DNA of 11,109 nucleotides, taken from positions 1-11,109 of the forward strand of contig JAGCSP010000066.1 in assembly GCA_017964105.1 (NCBI GenBank), read 5' to 3'. Origin of the DNA: Clostridia bacterium (GTDB taxonomy: Bacteria > Bacillota > Clostridia > Christensenellales > UBA1242). The notes below the pieces were generated by a model, which had not been told where the DNA came from, made no database searches, and saw only the letters and a list, made by a program, of their open reading frames with translations. Made by a program: the position numbers and the translations under genes. Positions within the stretch are counted from its first letter, which is position 1. Each line of letters starts with the position of its first letter. Shown piece after piece: positions 1-6,631 of this stretch.

Positions 1-1
1 A

Positions 2-154
2 TGTTTAAATGTTTATAGTGTTGGATACAAAGGACATCTAAGTGTAGCAACTTTTGCAATTACACAGAATGAAGAGATAAGGGCGGAAAGTATTCAAGAC
101 ATAACAAACTGGTCCATTAGTGAACCACAAATTTACAAAAAACAGCAGGAGTGA
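2..154 (+). CDS. 3' end of an unrecognised gene (partial, enters from left edge)
   Basis: An open frame runs from the window edge to a TGA at 152-154, giving the last 50 residues of a protein. I do not recognise the family. The tail contains a short strand-like stretch, YKGHLSVATFAIT, then a charged stretch and a Lys/Gln-rich end (IYKKQQE). The main evidence that it is real is that its stop codon lies inside the stem of an intrinsic terminator, as is common at true gene ends. It converges on the restriction-modification operon. It could be a chance open frame because only 153 bases are visible. Confidence 0.45.
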   Translation, partial: CLNVYSVGYKGHLSVATFAITQNEEIRAESIQDITNWSISEPQIYKKQQE

Positions 155-172
155 AACTTGCTGTTTTTGTTT
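135..172. terminator. Bidirectional intrinsic terminator between convergent units
   Basis: The arms AAAAACAGCA and TGCTGTTTTT pair around a short loop, with A-runs and T-runs on the two sides, so the hairpin can work on both strands. It would end the plus-strand gene whose stop lies in the loop side, and also the minus-strand methyltransferase-HNH operon about 70 bases beyond its last stop codon. Confidence 0.75.
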
Positions 173-238
173 GTTATTAAGTTTTGTGTTCGGATTGCGA
201 TTGGTTGAGCCGAGCCAAAGTAAAAAGATATTATTCAA

Positions 239-1372
239 TTACAATTTATATCTCAGTTTAAAATAATTAACCATTTGCTCATTTAGAGTTATACAATTTA
301 TTGTTGTAATAAAAGAAACATATTTTTTACATATTGCATTTAGTTTATTGGATAAAAGTATTTTCCCATCCAAACTAATTGTTATTAGTCCAGAATCAAA
401 TAATTTATGATGGTTCTCACAAAGCCAAATACCATTATTTTCATCAGTGGCATATTTTTTCTTCTCTTCTAAAGAAATATGCTCTTTTTTTATATCTGCT
501 ACAGGCCAAATATGTGCAGCTTGAATTAAATTATCAATTTCGCAATCACATAATGCACAATGTTTTTCACCATATTTTGAGAGTAAATTATAAATAAATC
601 TAGCACTTCTAATATTATTATTGTCCTCAGTAATATCATTTGTTTCATCAAAAATAAATGTATCATTAATTATATTAATTTTACCAAAAGACAAAATAGC
701 ATTTTTGTCATTTTCCGAAATACTTTTACTGTTGTTGTCTAATATTTGAAAAAGCTGAACAGGTTTATCTGTTATAAATGAAATTGCGAAACAAATCAAT
801 GCTGTTTCCTTTGAATTTGCACCAAAAGATTTTCCGTAAATTCTATATTCACAACCTTCATTTGTAATAAATGAAGATTTATTTGCTGTATTTGATTTCC
901 TAATAGTATTTTTATCGTTTATCAGTTTAATTACATCATCATATTTTTCTAGAACTAAATTCCCAAGACCAACTTGTAAATTAATAAAGTTAAAATTTAT
1001 AGTTTTCATTATTCTATAATAAAACTTTAAAAAATTAGTCTTATTATTTCCCGTTATTTGTAGAAAATAGTAGTCTAAATATTTATGTCTACAATTATAA
1101 TTTATGTATGCTGAAAAAATAGTCGCAATAGTTTGAATGAAACTATTTCTACCAGAGACTTTTCTTCCTGAAATTCCTACAAAATGTATTTTATCATTAT
1201 CAACGAGTTTAATATAACGCCCAGTCGACCAATTATTATCTAAAGTCTTTTTAAAAGATGTTTGCCCAGTAATTTTTTGACAAATATCTTTCAATTCTTC
1301 ATCTGTTAAATCTTCGCCCAAGTTCGGTATATCTCTATTATATCTTTTATTTGGAATTATTATTTCTACCAT
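239..1372 (-). CDS. HNH-family restriction endonuclease (probable Type II)
   Basis: The product is 377 aa. Its C-terminal third holds an HNH nuclease module: a CxxC pair at about Cys272/Cys275, the AAHI block with His287, Asn313 in the NNG block, then LCENHH (Cys318, His321, His322) and the following LFDSGLI. The four Cys/His ligands are typical of zinc-stabilised HNH enzymes, with His287 the expected general base. The first 250 residues resemble no domain I can name and presumably recognise DNA; GKSFGANSKET at about 181-191 is a conspicuous block there. The ATG lies 2 bases after the methyltransferase stop, and its GAGG ribosome binding site lies within the last codons of that gene, so the two are translationally linked. 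Pairing with a DNA adenine methyltransferase makes restriction the likely role. Neither cleavage nor specificity can be read from the sequence. Confidence 0.85.
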   Translation of the reverse strand: MVEIIIPNKRYNRDIPNLGEDLTDEELKDICQKITGQTSFKKTLDNNWSTGRYIKLVDNDKIHFVGISGRKVSGRNSFIQTIATIFSAYINYNCRHKYLDYYFLQITGNNKTNFLKFYYRIMKTINFNFINLQVGLGNLVLEKYDDVIKLINDKNTIRKSNTANKSSFITNEGCEYRIYGKSFGANSKETALICFAISFITDKPVQLFQILDNNSKSISENDKNAILSFGKINIINDTFIFDETNDITEDNNNIRSARFIYNLLSKYGEKHCALCDCEIDNLIQAAHIWPVADIKKEHISLEEKKKYATDENNGIWLCENHHKLFDSGLITISLDGKILLSNKLNAICKKYVSFITTINCITLNEQMVNYFKLRYKL

Positions 1373-1374
1373 AT

Positions 1375-3222
1375 TTATACCTCATAATTTATTATAATTA
1401 TTTCAGCACGATTTCCTCTTGCTTTACCTTGATAACTAATAACTTTAAAGTTGTTCTTTTTAATCCATTCTTCAAGTAATGTATTCTTCTTTTCTTTATG
1501 TGTTAAGACATTTGATAACATAAATTTTATGTGTCTTTCATTTAGACAATCTAAAAATTTCAATAATCTCAATTCTTCTTTTTCGTTCCAACCATTAAAA
1601 CCACGTTTACCATCATTATAACTACCAAGAGTTATTAAATAAGGTGGGTCAATATAAACAAAATCATCTTTTGTTATATAATCTAGGAAACGCTCATAAT
1701 CTTCTGAATAATAAAAGACCTTTTTTTTCTTTGTAATTCGAGAAAATGATATCAACTTATCAAGTATTTTATCATTAAAGCCAGCTTGTCCAACTGGATT
1801 ATTATAATCCAATCTACTATTAAATCTTATTTGTTGTTGGAACCCAAACATAATTAAAAGGAATAAATCTCTACAGTCTCTCTTATCTATTGGAGTAGTA
1901 TTATATTTATCTCTCAATTTCATATAAGATTCTTTATCTTCATTTTTAAGTCCAAATTTAACTATTGTAGATGAAATATATTTATAAAAATCTTTCATAT
2001 TTGCGTTGGTAATATATTCCAATAATTCTCTAACTTTAAAATTGATATCATTATAAATAATTTTATCTGCATCAATATTTATTCCAACATTAAATCCACC
2101 AGCAAACAAATCATAAAAAGTATCAATTTTTTTAGGCATATAGTTTTTTAAAAAATCAATTAAATCGTGTTTTCCACCAATAAAATTTAGAGGAGAAGCA
2201 AATTTAGGTTTAAAATCTTTTTCAATATAAAATAGATATTCACAATGATTATCTCTATCTTCAGCTTTACTATTTTTATATTGTCTGTAAGAAAACTTAA
2301 TAAATTCAAAGGTGTCTTTTTTCCCATATCTTTTAAGTATGCTTTCAATATATTCTTTAGACATTATTCCATCAGAACTATAACTTAAAATAATATGTTT
2401 AAAATTTGCGTTTGCAATAAGTTCTTCAAATGCTATATGAACATTGCCTTCACGAGAAAAATCAGAGGTATACATATGCATATCTCTCGCACCAGTTTTG
2501 CCTTTGAGAATTGGATTATCATATAAAGCAATAGTTTCCAATAAGTGATATTGAATTGAATATTGATTTTTTGTGTATGGTGGGTCCAAATATAGAATAT
2601 CGCCCTTAACCTTTTTAATAACATTTAATATATCATCATTATATATTTCTGCTAAATCATCAACATATGGTTCCGTATCAATTGGCATGTAAATCATTCT
2701 TTTTACAGCTCTAGGGTCCCATGTTTTTAAAAATGAACCATAAACCCCAGCGACATTTGCGACTTTTGAAACAGATTCAATCAGTGAAGCTATTAAAAAA
2801 TATTTTTCGTTTTCTGTAATTTTATCTGCCGTATACCAATCGTTTATAGTTTGTCTAATAAAATCAATAAATCTTGCATTTTCATCACTAAAATACATCC
2901 TTTTAGACAAAACTGGTGCAAAGTTTTTGGTAATAAAGCCAACACTATTAGAAGTATCTACATTATTAAAATAGTCAAAAGGATCAAACCCAAGTTTTTC
3001 AAACATGTTCGATTTAGAATTTAGTTTTGCTTCTGCAATTACATACGAAAAATATAAATTGTCATTAGCAAGTAAATGATATCTGTTTTTATAATGATGT
3101 GCTACTGTTGCTGTACCAGTAAATGCATCAAAAAAAGTGAGACCTTTTTTGTTAAGTCCTTTCTTATCAATTAGATTATCGATTTCATTTAAAACTTTTG
3201 ATTTGTTGCCAATATAACGCAC
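1375..3222 (-). CDS. Fused double D12-class adenine-N6 DNA methyltransferase
   Basis: The product is 615 aa and contains two complete MethyltransfD12 (Dam-like, alpha-class) domains in tandem. Domain 1 has RYIGNKSK at residues 2-9, SAM-binding motif I (FDAFTGTATV, 31-40) and catalytic DPPY at 213-216. Domain 2 restarts at about 344 with PLNFIGGK, motif I DLFAGGFNVG (371-380) and a second DPPY at 525-528. Both catalytic motifs are intact. Single Dam-type enzymes are about 270-300 aa, so this is a fusion. M.FokI is the known example of this architecture: each half methylates one strand of an asymmetric site. Translation starts at GTG, preceded by AAGAGG at 3230-3235 with a 7-base spacing. The gene heads a two-gene operon with the HNH nuclease and should protect self DNA. 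The target sequence is unknown. Confidence 0.9.
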   Translation of the reverse strand: MRYIGNKSKVLNEIDNLIDKKGLNKKGLTFFDAFTGTATVAHHYKNRYHLLANDNLYFSYVIAEAKLNSKSNMFEKLGFDPFDYFNNVDTSNSVGFITKNFAPVLSKRMYFSDENARFIDFIRQTINDWYTADKITENEKYFLIASLIESVSKVANVAGVYGSFLKTWDPRAVKRMIYMPIDTEPYVDDLAEIYNDDILNVIKKVKGDILYLDPPYTKNQYSIQYHLLETIALYDNPILKGKTGARDMHMYTSDFSREGNVHIAFEELIANANFKHIILSYSSDGIMSKEYIESILKRYGKKDTFEFIKFSYRQYKNSKAEDRDNHCEYLFYIEKDFKPKFASPLNFIGGKHDLIDFLKNYMPKKIDTFYDLFAGGFNVGINIDADKIIYNDINFKVRELLEYITNANMKDFYKYISSTIVKFGLKNEDKESYMKLRDKYNTTPIDKRDCRDLFLLIMFGFQQQIRFNSRLDYNNPVGQAGFNDKILDKLISFSRITKKKKVFYYSEDYERFLDYITKDDFVYIDPPYLITLGSYNDGKRGFNGWNEKEELRLLKFLDCLNERHIKFMLSNVLTHKEKKNTLLEEWIKKNNFKVISYQGKARGNRAEIIIINYEV

Positions 3223-3252
3223 TTAAATTCCTCTTTTTAATATTATAAGTGT

Positions 3253-3261
3253 ATTATAACA
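3253..3261 (-). promoter_or_regulatory. Extended -10 promoter of the restriction-modification operon
   Basis: On the minus strand TGTTATAAT forms a perfect extended -10 element (TG-N-TATAAT). A -35 hexamer at the right distance is poor (GATACA), which is usual for extended -10 promoters. Transcription would begin about 25 bases before the GTG start of the methyltransferase. No operator-like inverted repeat or controller protein gene is evident. Confidence 0.6.
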
Positions 3262-3349
3262 TAAAACAATCTATTCTGTATCGAAATTTTGCCAATTTAT
3301 GAATTTAATTTTATCTATTTGACAACAGGACGTGTGCTTGTCTTGATAT

Positions 3350-3380
3350 AAAAAAGCGATGAATTACCATCGCTTTTTTT
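3350..3380. terminator. Intrinsic terminator downstream of tRNA-Gln
   Basis: A perfect 12-bp stem (AAAAAAGCGATG with CATCGCTTTTTT) encloses the loop AATTAC. On the minus strand it ends with a T-run and would stop transcription leaving the tRNA-Gln gene. It directly abuts the displaced copy of the tRNA 3' end at 3380-3400. This suggests the terminator originally lay just after the tRNA and was pushed away by inserted DNA. Confidence 0.8.
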
Positions 3381-3400
3381 GGCTGGGGCAGTAGGATTTG
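3380..3400 (-). repeat. Direct copy of the tRNA-Gln 3' end (att-like)
   Basis: These 21 bases are identical to 3503-3523, the segment of the tRNA-Gln gene from the T-loop through CCA, in the same orientation. A direct repeat anchored at the 3' end of a tRNA gene is the classical footprint of tyrosine-recombinase integration, with attL and attR flanking the inserted DNA. Identity stops beyond CAAATCC, where GGTT of the intact gene is replaced by unrelated bases. Confidence 0.7.
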
Positions 3401-3475
3401 CTCCGTTATATTTCATTCCACTATCACGCCTGGTGCTATAAAACTTGCCACAGGGGTGTTTGACTTAACGCACAC

Positions 3476-3487
3476 GTTCAAATCCTA
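3476..3487 (+). repeat. Inverted copy of the tRNA-Gln T-arm
   Basis: GTTCAAATCCTA is the exact reverse complement of 3515-3526 in the tRNA gene. The match extends to 14 of 15 bases (3476-3490 against 3512-3526). It lies between the intact tRNA and the displaced direct copy. It could be a recombinase core site or the trace of a second rearrangement. Confidence 0.55.
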
Positions 3488-3502
3488 TTGAGATAGAAAA
3501 AA

Positions 3503-3577
3503 TGGCTGGGGCAGTAGGATTTGAACCCACGAATGGGAGAGTCAGAATCTCCTGCCTTACCACTTGGCTATGCCCCA
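3503..3577 (-). tRNA. tRNA-Gln (anticodon CTG)
   Basis: The 75-nt gene encodes CCA. Acceptor strands TGGGGCA and TGCCCCA pair fully, with discriminator G. The D-arm sequence AGCCAAGTGGTAAGGC is typical of tRNA-Gln. The anticodon stem GGAGA/TCTCC holds the loop TTCTGAC, so the anticodon is CUG and it reads CAG codons. The T-loop TTCAAAT is standard. The U1-A72 acceptor start is a tRNA-Gln hallmark. The gene stands alone with its own promoter and a terminator about 120 bases downstream, the gap apparently being an integration scar. Confidence 0.95.
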
Positions 3578-3588
3578 ACGAACACTTT

Positions 3589-3618
3589 ATTATAGCATTT
3601 GAGAGTGATATTTGTCTA
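3589..3618 (-). promoter_or_regulatory. Promoter of tRNA-Gln
   Basis: On the minus strand TAGACA (3613-3618) and a perfect TATAAT (3589-3594) are separated by 18 bases. The predicted start is a few bases before the mature tRNA 5' end. It lies just past the terminator of the upstream operon, so the tRNA is independently transcribed. Confidence 0.75.
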
Positions 3619-3622
3619 GCGT

Positions 3623-3655
3623 AAATAAAAAGAGTGAAGTTATCACTCTTTTATT
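3623..3655 (-). terminator. Terminator of the paralogous hydrolase-like operon
   Basis: The arms AAGAGTGA and TCACTCTT, extended by A/T pairs on both sides, form a hairpin with the loop around TAACT on the minus strand, followed by a T-rich tail. The TGA stop codon of the second paralogue lies within the first arm. Confidence 0.75.
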
Positions 3656-4674
3656 TGTTCTTGTAATTGGGTAAATATGTGGTTGCAGTTGTCTATTGCT
3701 TGGTCAGTTGGATAAGGGATAAGAGTGTCGCTACGCATATTAGACAAACTATTCATTACACTCATTCTTGCGATGGTGGTATATGCTTCTAGCACGCAGT
3801 GACCAGCAGGTGTGAGGTTGTCGTCATTGGTGTGTGATAGCATGCTGTGGTCAGTTTCATCTGTGGTAAGAGCACTAGACACAAAGCATGTTTTGTGAGT
3901 ATTTTCTTTGTATAGATAACAAATGCTTTTATCTTTTAAAAATGCGTCAGGGAAGTGTGAGATATCATTGGTGTATAAATCAATCAAAGTATGTTTATCT
4001 TGTTTTGATATTTGGATAGAATTATCAATTTGCAAGCACTTAACAAAATCCATCCAAGTGCCAGGAGCTTCTATCCATACTTCGTCGTCACTAGATACGC
4101 AATTAAATTCTGTGAAATAATTTAATTCGCGTTCGGATGGGTAGATTGCTGCATGGGATATGCATACCACTTGGCCAAGAGCAAATGCCATATCTTCTTC
4201 GGAAAATTGCAAGTTGCGCATATATGTAGCCAACTTTTTCTCAACTCTGGATAGCACTGTGCTAGCGCCAGCACAATGAGATATTATTGTGATATTTCGC
4301 ATAAGTTTTGGCACATCTTCTGGTTCGTGATCGGCAAGTATAGGCAAGAATATGTTATCAACAAGTTCAGTTACATTTTTGTCTATATTGTCTTTTGTTA
4401 GGCCATTTTCGTATGAAACAGCCAACACGTCACATTTGGATGAAAGTGCGCCTAGCATTTCACATGCAAGCTTAGCACTTCCATTTGCACGCCTGGTGTT
4501 TGTGGTGCCATCGCCGTCTAGCACTAATACTAGTGGCTTTACTGGTGAATACTTAGTGATATCAACAATGCGAAAATGGTTTTCTGCATTTAGGTCGCGC
4601 AAACCATATATAAATCTTCCACCTTGTTGAGAAATATCTTTTTTTTGTGTGATATAATCTAATAATCCTGCCAT
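3643..4674 (-). CDS. Uncharacterised alpha/beta hydrolase-like protein, paralogue 2
   Basis: The 343-aa product starts at the ATG 4 bases after the stop of paralogue 1, with AAAGGA overlapping that gene's end as ribosome binding site. I do not recognise a named family. Visible landmarks fit an alpha/beta hydrolase plan: strand plus turn LVLVLDGDGTT (48-58), possibly an oxyanion loop; the block GLTKDNIDKNVTELV (91-105); and strand plus sharp turn ITIISHCAGA (128-137), like a nucleophile elbow with Cys134 where Ser is usual. ELNYFTEFNC (183-192) and YKE near 255 are shared with paralogue 1. Asp275-His276 could supply the catalytic His. There is no signal peptide or membrane segment, so it is probably cytosolic. 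Substrate is unknown. It could also be a non-catalytic relative. An in-frame extension upstream to 4776 lies inside paralogue 1 and is unlikely to be used. Confidence 0.85.
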   Translation of the reverse strand: MAGLLDYITQKKDISQQGGRFIYGLRDLNAENHFRIVDITKYSPVKPLVLVLDGDGTTNTRRANGSAKLACEMLGALSSKCDVLAVSYENGLTKDNIDKNVTELVDNIFLPILADHEPEDVPKLMRNITIISHCAGASTVLSRVEKKLATYMRNLQFSEEDMAFALGQVVCISHAAIYPSERELNYFTEFNCVSSDDEVWIEAPGTWMDFVKCLQIDNSIQISKQDKHTLIDLYTNDISHFPDAFLKDKSICYLYKENTHKTCFVSSALTTDETDHSMLSHTNDDNLTPAGHCVLEAYTTIARMSVMNSLSNMRSDTLIPYPTDQAIDNCNHIFTQLQEQIKE

Positions 4675-4678
4675 ATTC

Positions 4679-5860
4679 TTATTCCTTTTCAAATAAATCA
4701 GGGTAGTCAGTTCTGTTTGGTTGTACTTGTATTTCATCTTCTTTACGTATTGGTGGCAAGTTGTACATATTGCCACTAGACAAATTCAATTCTTTTGCGT
4801 AGTTTAATGGAGATACAAAGTTTGAAATGTTTTTGCAAATAGTATCTGCACTAAATGGCATAGGGAACGCGCTGTGTAGGTTGCGGTATGAGTTTGCCAC
4901 AGATGAACAAAGTATGCAAGATTGCACCCTTGTCATATATTCGCCAGCTACGGTTGCAGTTGATGTGAGAGATTTGTTGTAATAATATCTCATATACACA
5001 TTTAGGTGGTCACCACCACTAGTATTAAATCTGTCATTATCAATATTGTTTGTTAGATGACCTGTGGCAAATACTACTTTGTTATTTCTTTCCTTATACA
5101 TAAAGATTCTATCATTTTTGTTTAAGTATCTTTTTACAAAAGTAAGCATTTCTTTGTTTTTGCGTTTATGCTTTTGATATTGAGCATACAATTTTGCTTT
5201 TTCATGTGGTGGTATATCAACCTCATCAAAATGTTTTTTAAACATTTCATCCCACACTGCATTACCTTCAAACATCTTTACATTGTCAGTATATGAAGTG
5301 CAATTGAATTCGGTAAAATATTTTAAATCTGTTGTTGAGCCATATGTGGAACAAACAATTTGAGATAGTAATTCTGCGCGGTATGCAGAATTGAAATTTG
5401 TATAATTTCTAAGTGTTCTATCTAATTCGTCTTCCATGCTTTCTAGTACACCAAATGCACCATGGCAATGTGCAAATATTGTAAATTTTCTAAAGTTTTT
5501 ATTTGCTTCATCAAAAGTAATTTTTCTACATGGGTTATAAAACATTGGTTTGAATACTTTTTCTACAAGTGTAGACACATTTTTGTGCATATCTTTTGTA
5601 AGGCCAGTGCTCTCGTTGTAGTTTACTGAAATCACATGTGCTAGGTTTGAGTTTACGCCAAGCAATGTGCGAATGGTTTTGCCATAACTTATGGCTGTTT
5701 TCTTTGACTTTGTGCCATTGCCACCAAAGTTGAATACTATTGCTTTGCCATCCGTGCTAAGTTTTTGTAATTCTTCCAAAGAAATAGAAGCCCAATCTTC
5801 TGGATTAGGACCGTCGCACAAAATGTATTCAAATTTATAACTTTTTACTTTGTTTTCCAT
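4679..5860 (-). CDS. Uncharacterised alpha/beta hydrolase-like protein, paralogue 1
   Basis: The 393-aa product is homologous to the next gene downstream. Shared blocks in order are IVFNFGGNGT (41-50), GLTKD..KNV..LV (86-99), FTIFAHCHGA (126-135), SQIVC (166-170), LKYFTEFNC (179-187), MYKE (254-257) and SGGDHLN (281-287). The AHCHGA turn places Cys132 at the nucleophile-elbow position and Asp284-His285 is the matching candidate for the catalytic His. This is an inference from motif order, not a family match. A Pro-rich C-terminal tail of about 50 residues is absent from its partner. I chose the ATG at 5860 because upstream in-frame starts overlap the promoter, which leaves too little 5' leader. 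The ribosome binding site (TTAGG) is weak. The two genes form an operon with a strong promoter. Confidence 0.85.
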   Translation of the reverse strand: MENKVKSYKFEYILCDGPNPEDWASISLEELQKLSTDGKAIVFNFGGNGTKSKKTAISYGKTIRTLLGVNSNLAHVISVNYNESTGLTKDMHKNVSTLVEKVFKPMFYNPCRKITFDEANKNFRKFTIFAHCHGAFGVLESMEDELDRTLRNYTNFNSAYRAELLSQIVCSTYGSTTDLKYFTEFNCTSYTDNVKMFEGNAVWDEMFKKHFDEVDIPPHEKAKLYAQYQKHKRKNKEMLTFVKRYLNKNDRIFMYKERNNKVVFATGHLTNNIDNDRFNTSGGDHLNVYMRYYYNKSLTSTATVAGEYMTRVQSCILCSSVANSYRNLHSAFPMPFSADTICKNISNFVSPLNYAKELNLSSGNMYNLPPIRKEDEIQVQPNRTDYPDLFEKE

Positions 5861-5888
5861 TGTTATAAACCTAAGCGCTATCATAGTG

Positions 5889-5917
5889 ATTATATCATAT
5901 AAAAATATGATATTCAA
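5889..5917 (-). promoter_or_regulatory. Promoter of the paralogous hydrolase-like operon
   Basis: On the minus strand TTGAAT (5912-5917) lies 17 bases from TGATATAAT, an extended -10 with a perfect TATAAT (5889-5894). Its position decides the start of paralogue 1, because longer reading-frame starts would lie upstream of or within the promoter. Confidence 0.75.
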
Positions 5918-5928
5918 TACGTATTGTG

Positions 5929-5954
5929 AAAAAAAGACCACCTTTCGGTAGTCT
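5929..5954 (-). terminator. Terminator of efp
   Basis: On the minus strand AGACTACC and GGTGGTCT pair, with one T-G wobble, around a GAAA tetraloop. A run of T residues follows. It begins just after the efp stop codon and isolates efp from the downstream operon. Confidence 0.85.
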
Positions 5955-5963
5955 AAAAAATTA

Positions 5964-6521
5964 TTATTTTACGCGGTCTAGGTATTCGCCTGTGCGTGTA
6001 TCAATACGAATTTTTTCACCTTGGTTTACGAACAAAGGAACTTTAACTACAAGGCCTGTTTCTGTTTTTGCAGGTTTGTATGCAGTTCTTGATGTGTCGC
6101 CTGCAACTGCTGGCTCGCACTCTGTAAGTACTTGTTCTACAAATAGTGGTGGGTCAATGCTAATAAGTTTGCCATTTGCATATTTGATTGTGCAAATTGT
6201 GTCGTCCTTAATGTATTTCATTTTGTCTTCCACATTCTTTTTGTCAAATGGAACAAGGTCGTATGTTTCTGTGTCCATAAAATATACAAGGTCGCCATCT
6301 ACATAGCTAAATTGCATTTCTTTTGACTCAATATATACTTCGCCAACTGTTTCACTTGGAAGGAAGTTTTTCTCTAGTACTTGACCTGTTTCAATGTTTT
6401 TCAATTTTGTTCTAAACAATGCTGCAAGACGTGGACGACTAACTTTTTGATATTCTACTACAAACCATAGTTTGCCATCCCACTCAATTGTTGAATTCAT
6501 TTTAACATCTTGAATATTCAT
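5964..6521 (-). CDS. efp: Elongation factor P
   Basis: EF-P enters the ribosomal E site and helps peptide-bond formation at polyproline stretches. The product is 185 aa, the normal length. The KOW-like N-terminal domain includes FRTKLKN (36-42). The middle OB domain holds YVDGDLVYFMDTETY. The C-terminal OB domain holds the signature KTETGLVVKVPLFVNQGEKIRIDTRTGEY. The ATG is preceded by GGAGA at the right distance. The tip loop is unusual: the PGKG seen in B. subtilis and E. coli, whose Lys carries the activating modification, is here Arg29-Pro30-Arg31-Leu32 with no length change. The tip is therefore Arg, as in EarP-rhamnosylated EF-P, but the surrounding residues differ from that class. It has its own promoter and terminator. 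Confidence 0.97.
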   Translation of the reverse strand: MNIQDVKMNSTIEWDGKLWFVVEYQKVSRPRLAALFRTKLKNIETGQVLEKNFLPSETVGEVYIESKEMQFSYVDGDLVYFMDTETYDLVPFDKKNVEDKMKYIKDDTICTIKYANGKLISIDPPLFVEQVLTECEPAVAGDTSRTAYKPAKTETGLVVKVPLFVNQGEKIRIDTRTGEYLDRVK

Positions 6522-6553
6522 TATTATATCTCCAATTTTTATAGTCTACGACA

Positions 6554-6583
6554 ATTTTAGCACAACAAATAGTATTTTGGCAA
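6554..6583 (-). promoter_or_regulatory. Promoter of efp
   Basis: On the minus strand TTGCCA (6578-6583) and TAAAAT (6554-6559) are separated by 18 bases, each matching consensus at 5 of 6 positions. The leader would be about 25 bases and carries the GGAGA ribosome binding site at 6530-6534. Confidence 0.7.
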
Positions 6584-6607
6584 ATATTATAAATAAATTT
6601 TATGTAT

Positions 6608-6629
6608 ATTGGGGCAAAAACGCCCCAAT
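6608..6629 (-). terminator. GC-rich hairpin after the small Cys-rich ORF
   Basis: ATTGGGGC and GCCCCAAT form a perfect 8-bp stem around a 6-base loop, 2 bases after the small ORF's stop codon. The T-run behind the stem is poor (ATACATAAAATTT), so it may be a weak terminator or a 3' stabilising hairpin rather than a full stop. It lies just before the efp promoter. Confidence 0.5.
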
Positions 6630-6631
6630 TA

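Noticed and set aside
38..238. 66-aa minus-strand ORF after the HNH gene
   Set aside because: It starts at TTG with no ribosome binding site, runs through the bidirectional terminator and has no recognisable features.
3380..3452. Second, functional tRNA gene in the same orientation as tRNA-Gln
   Set aside because: The acceptor ends pair at 6 of 7 positions and the length is about right, but the T-stem does not form and no anticodon or D-arm is recognisable; at most a decayed copy.
4675..4776. 34-residue N-terminal extension of paralogue 2 with a CxxC motif
   Set aside because: It overlaps the end of paralogue 1 and lacks a ribosome binding site, whereas the ATG at 4674 has AAAGGA at good spacing.
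5861..5941. Longer start for paralogue 1 giving a hydrophobic, signal-peptide-like N-terminus
   Set aside because: The extension spans the -35 and -10 promoter elements and has no ribosome binding site; the hydrophobic look comes from AT-rich promoter DNA.
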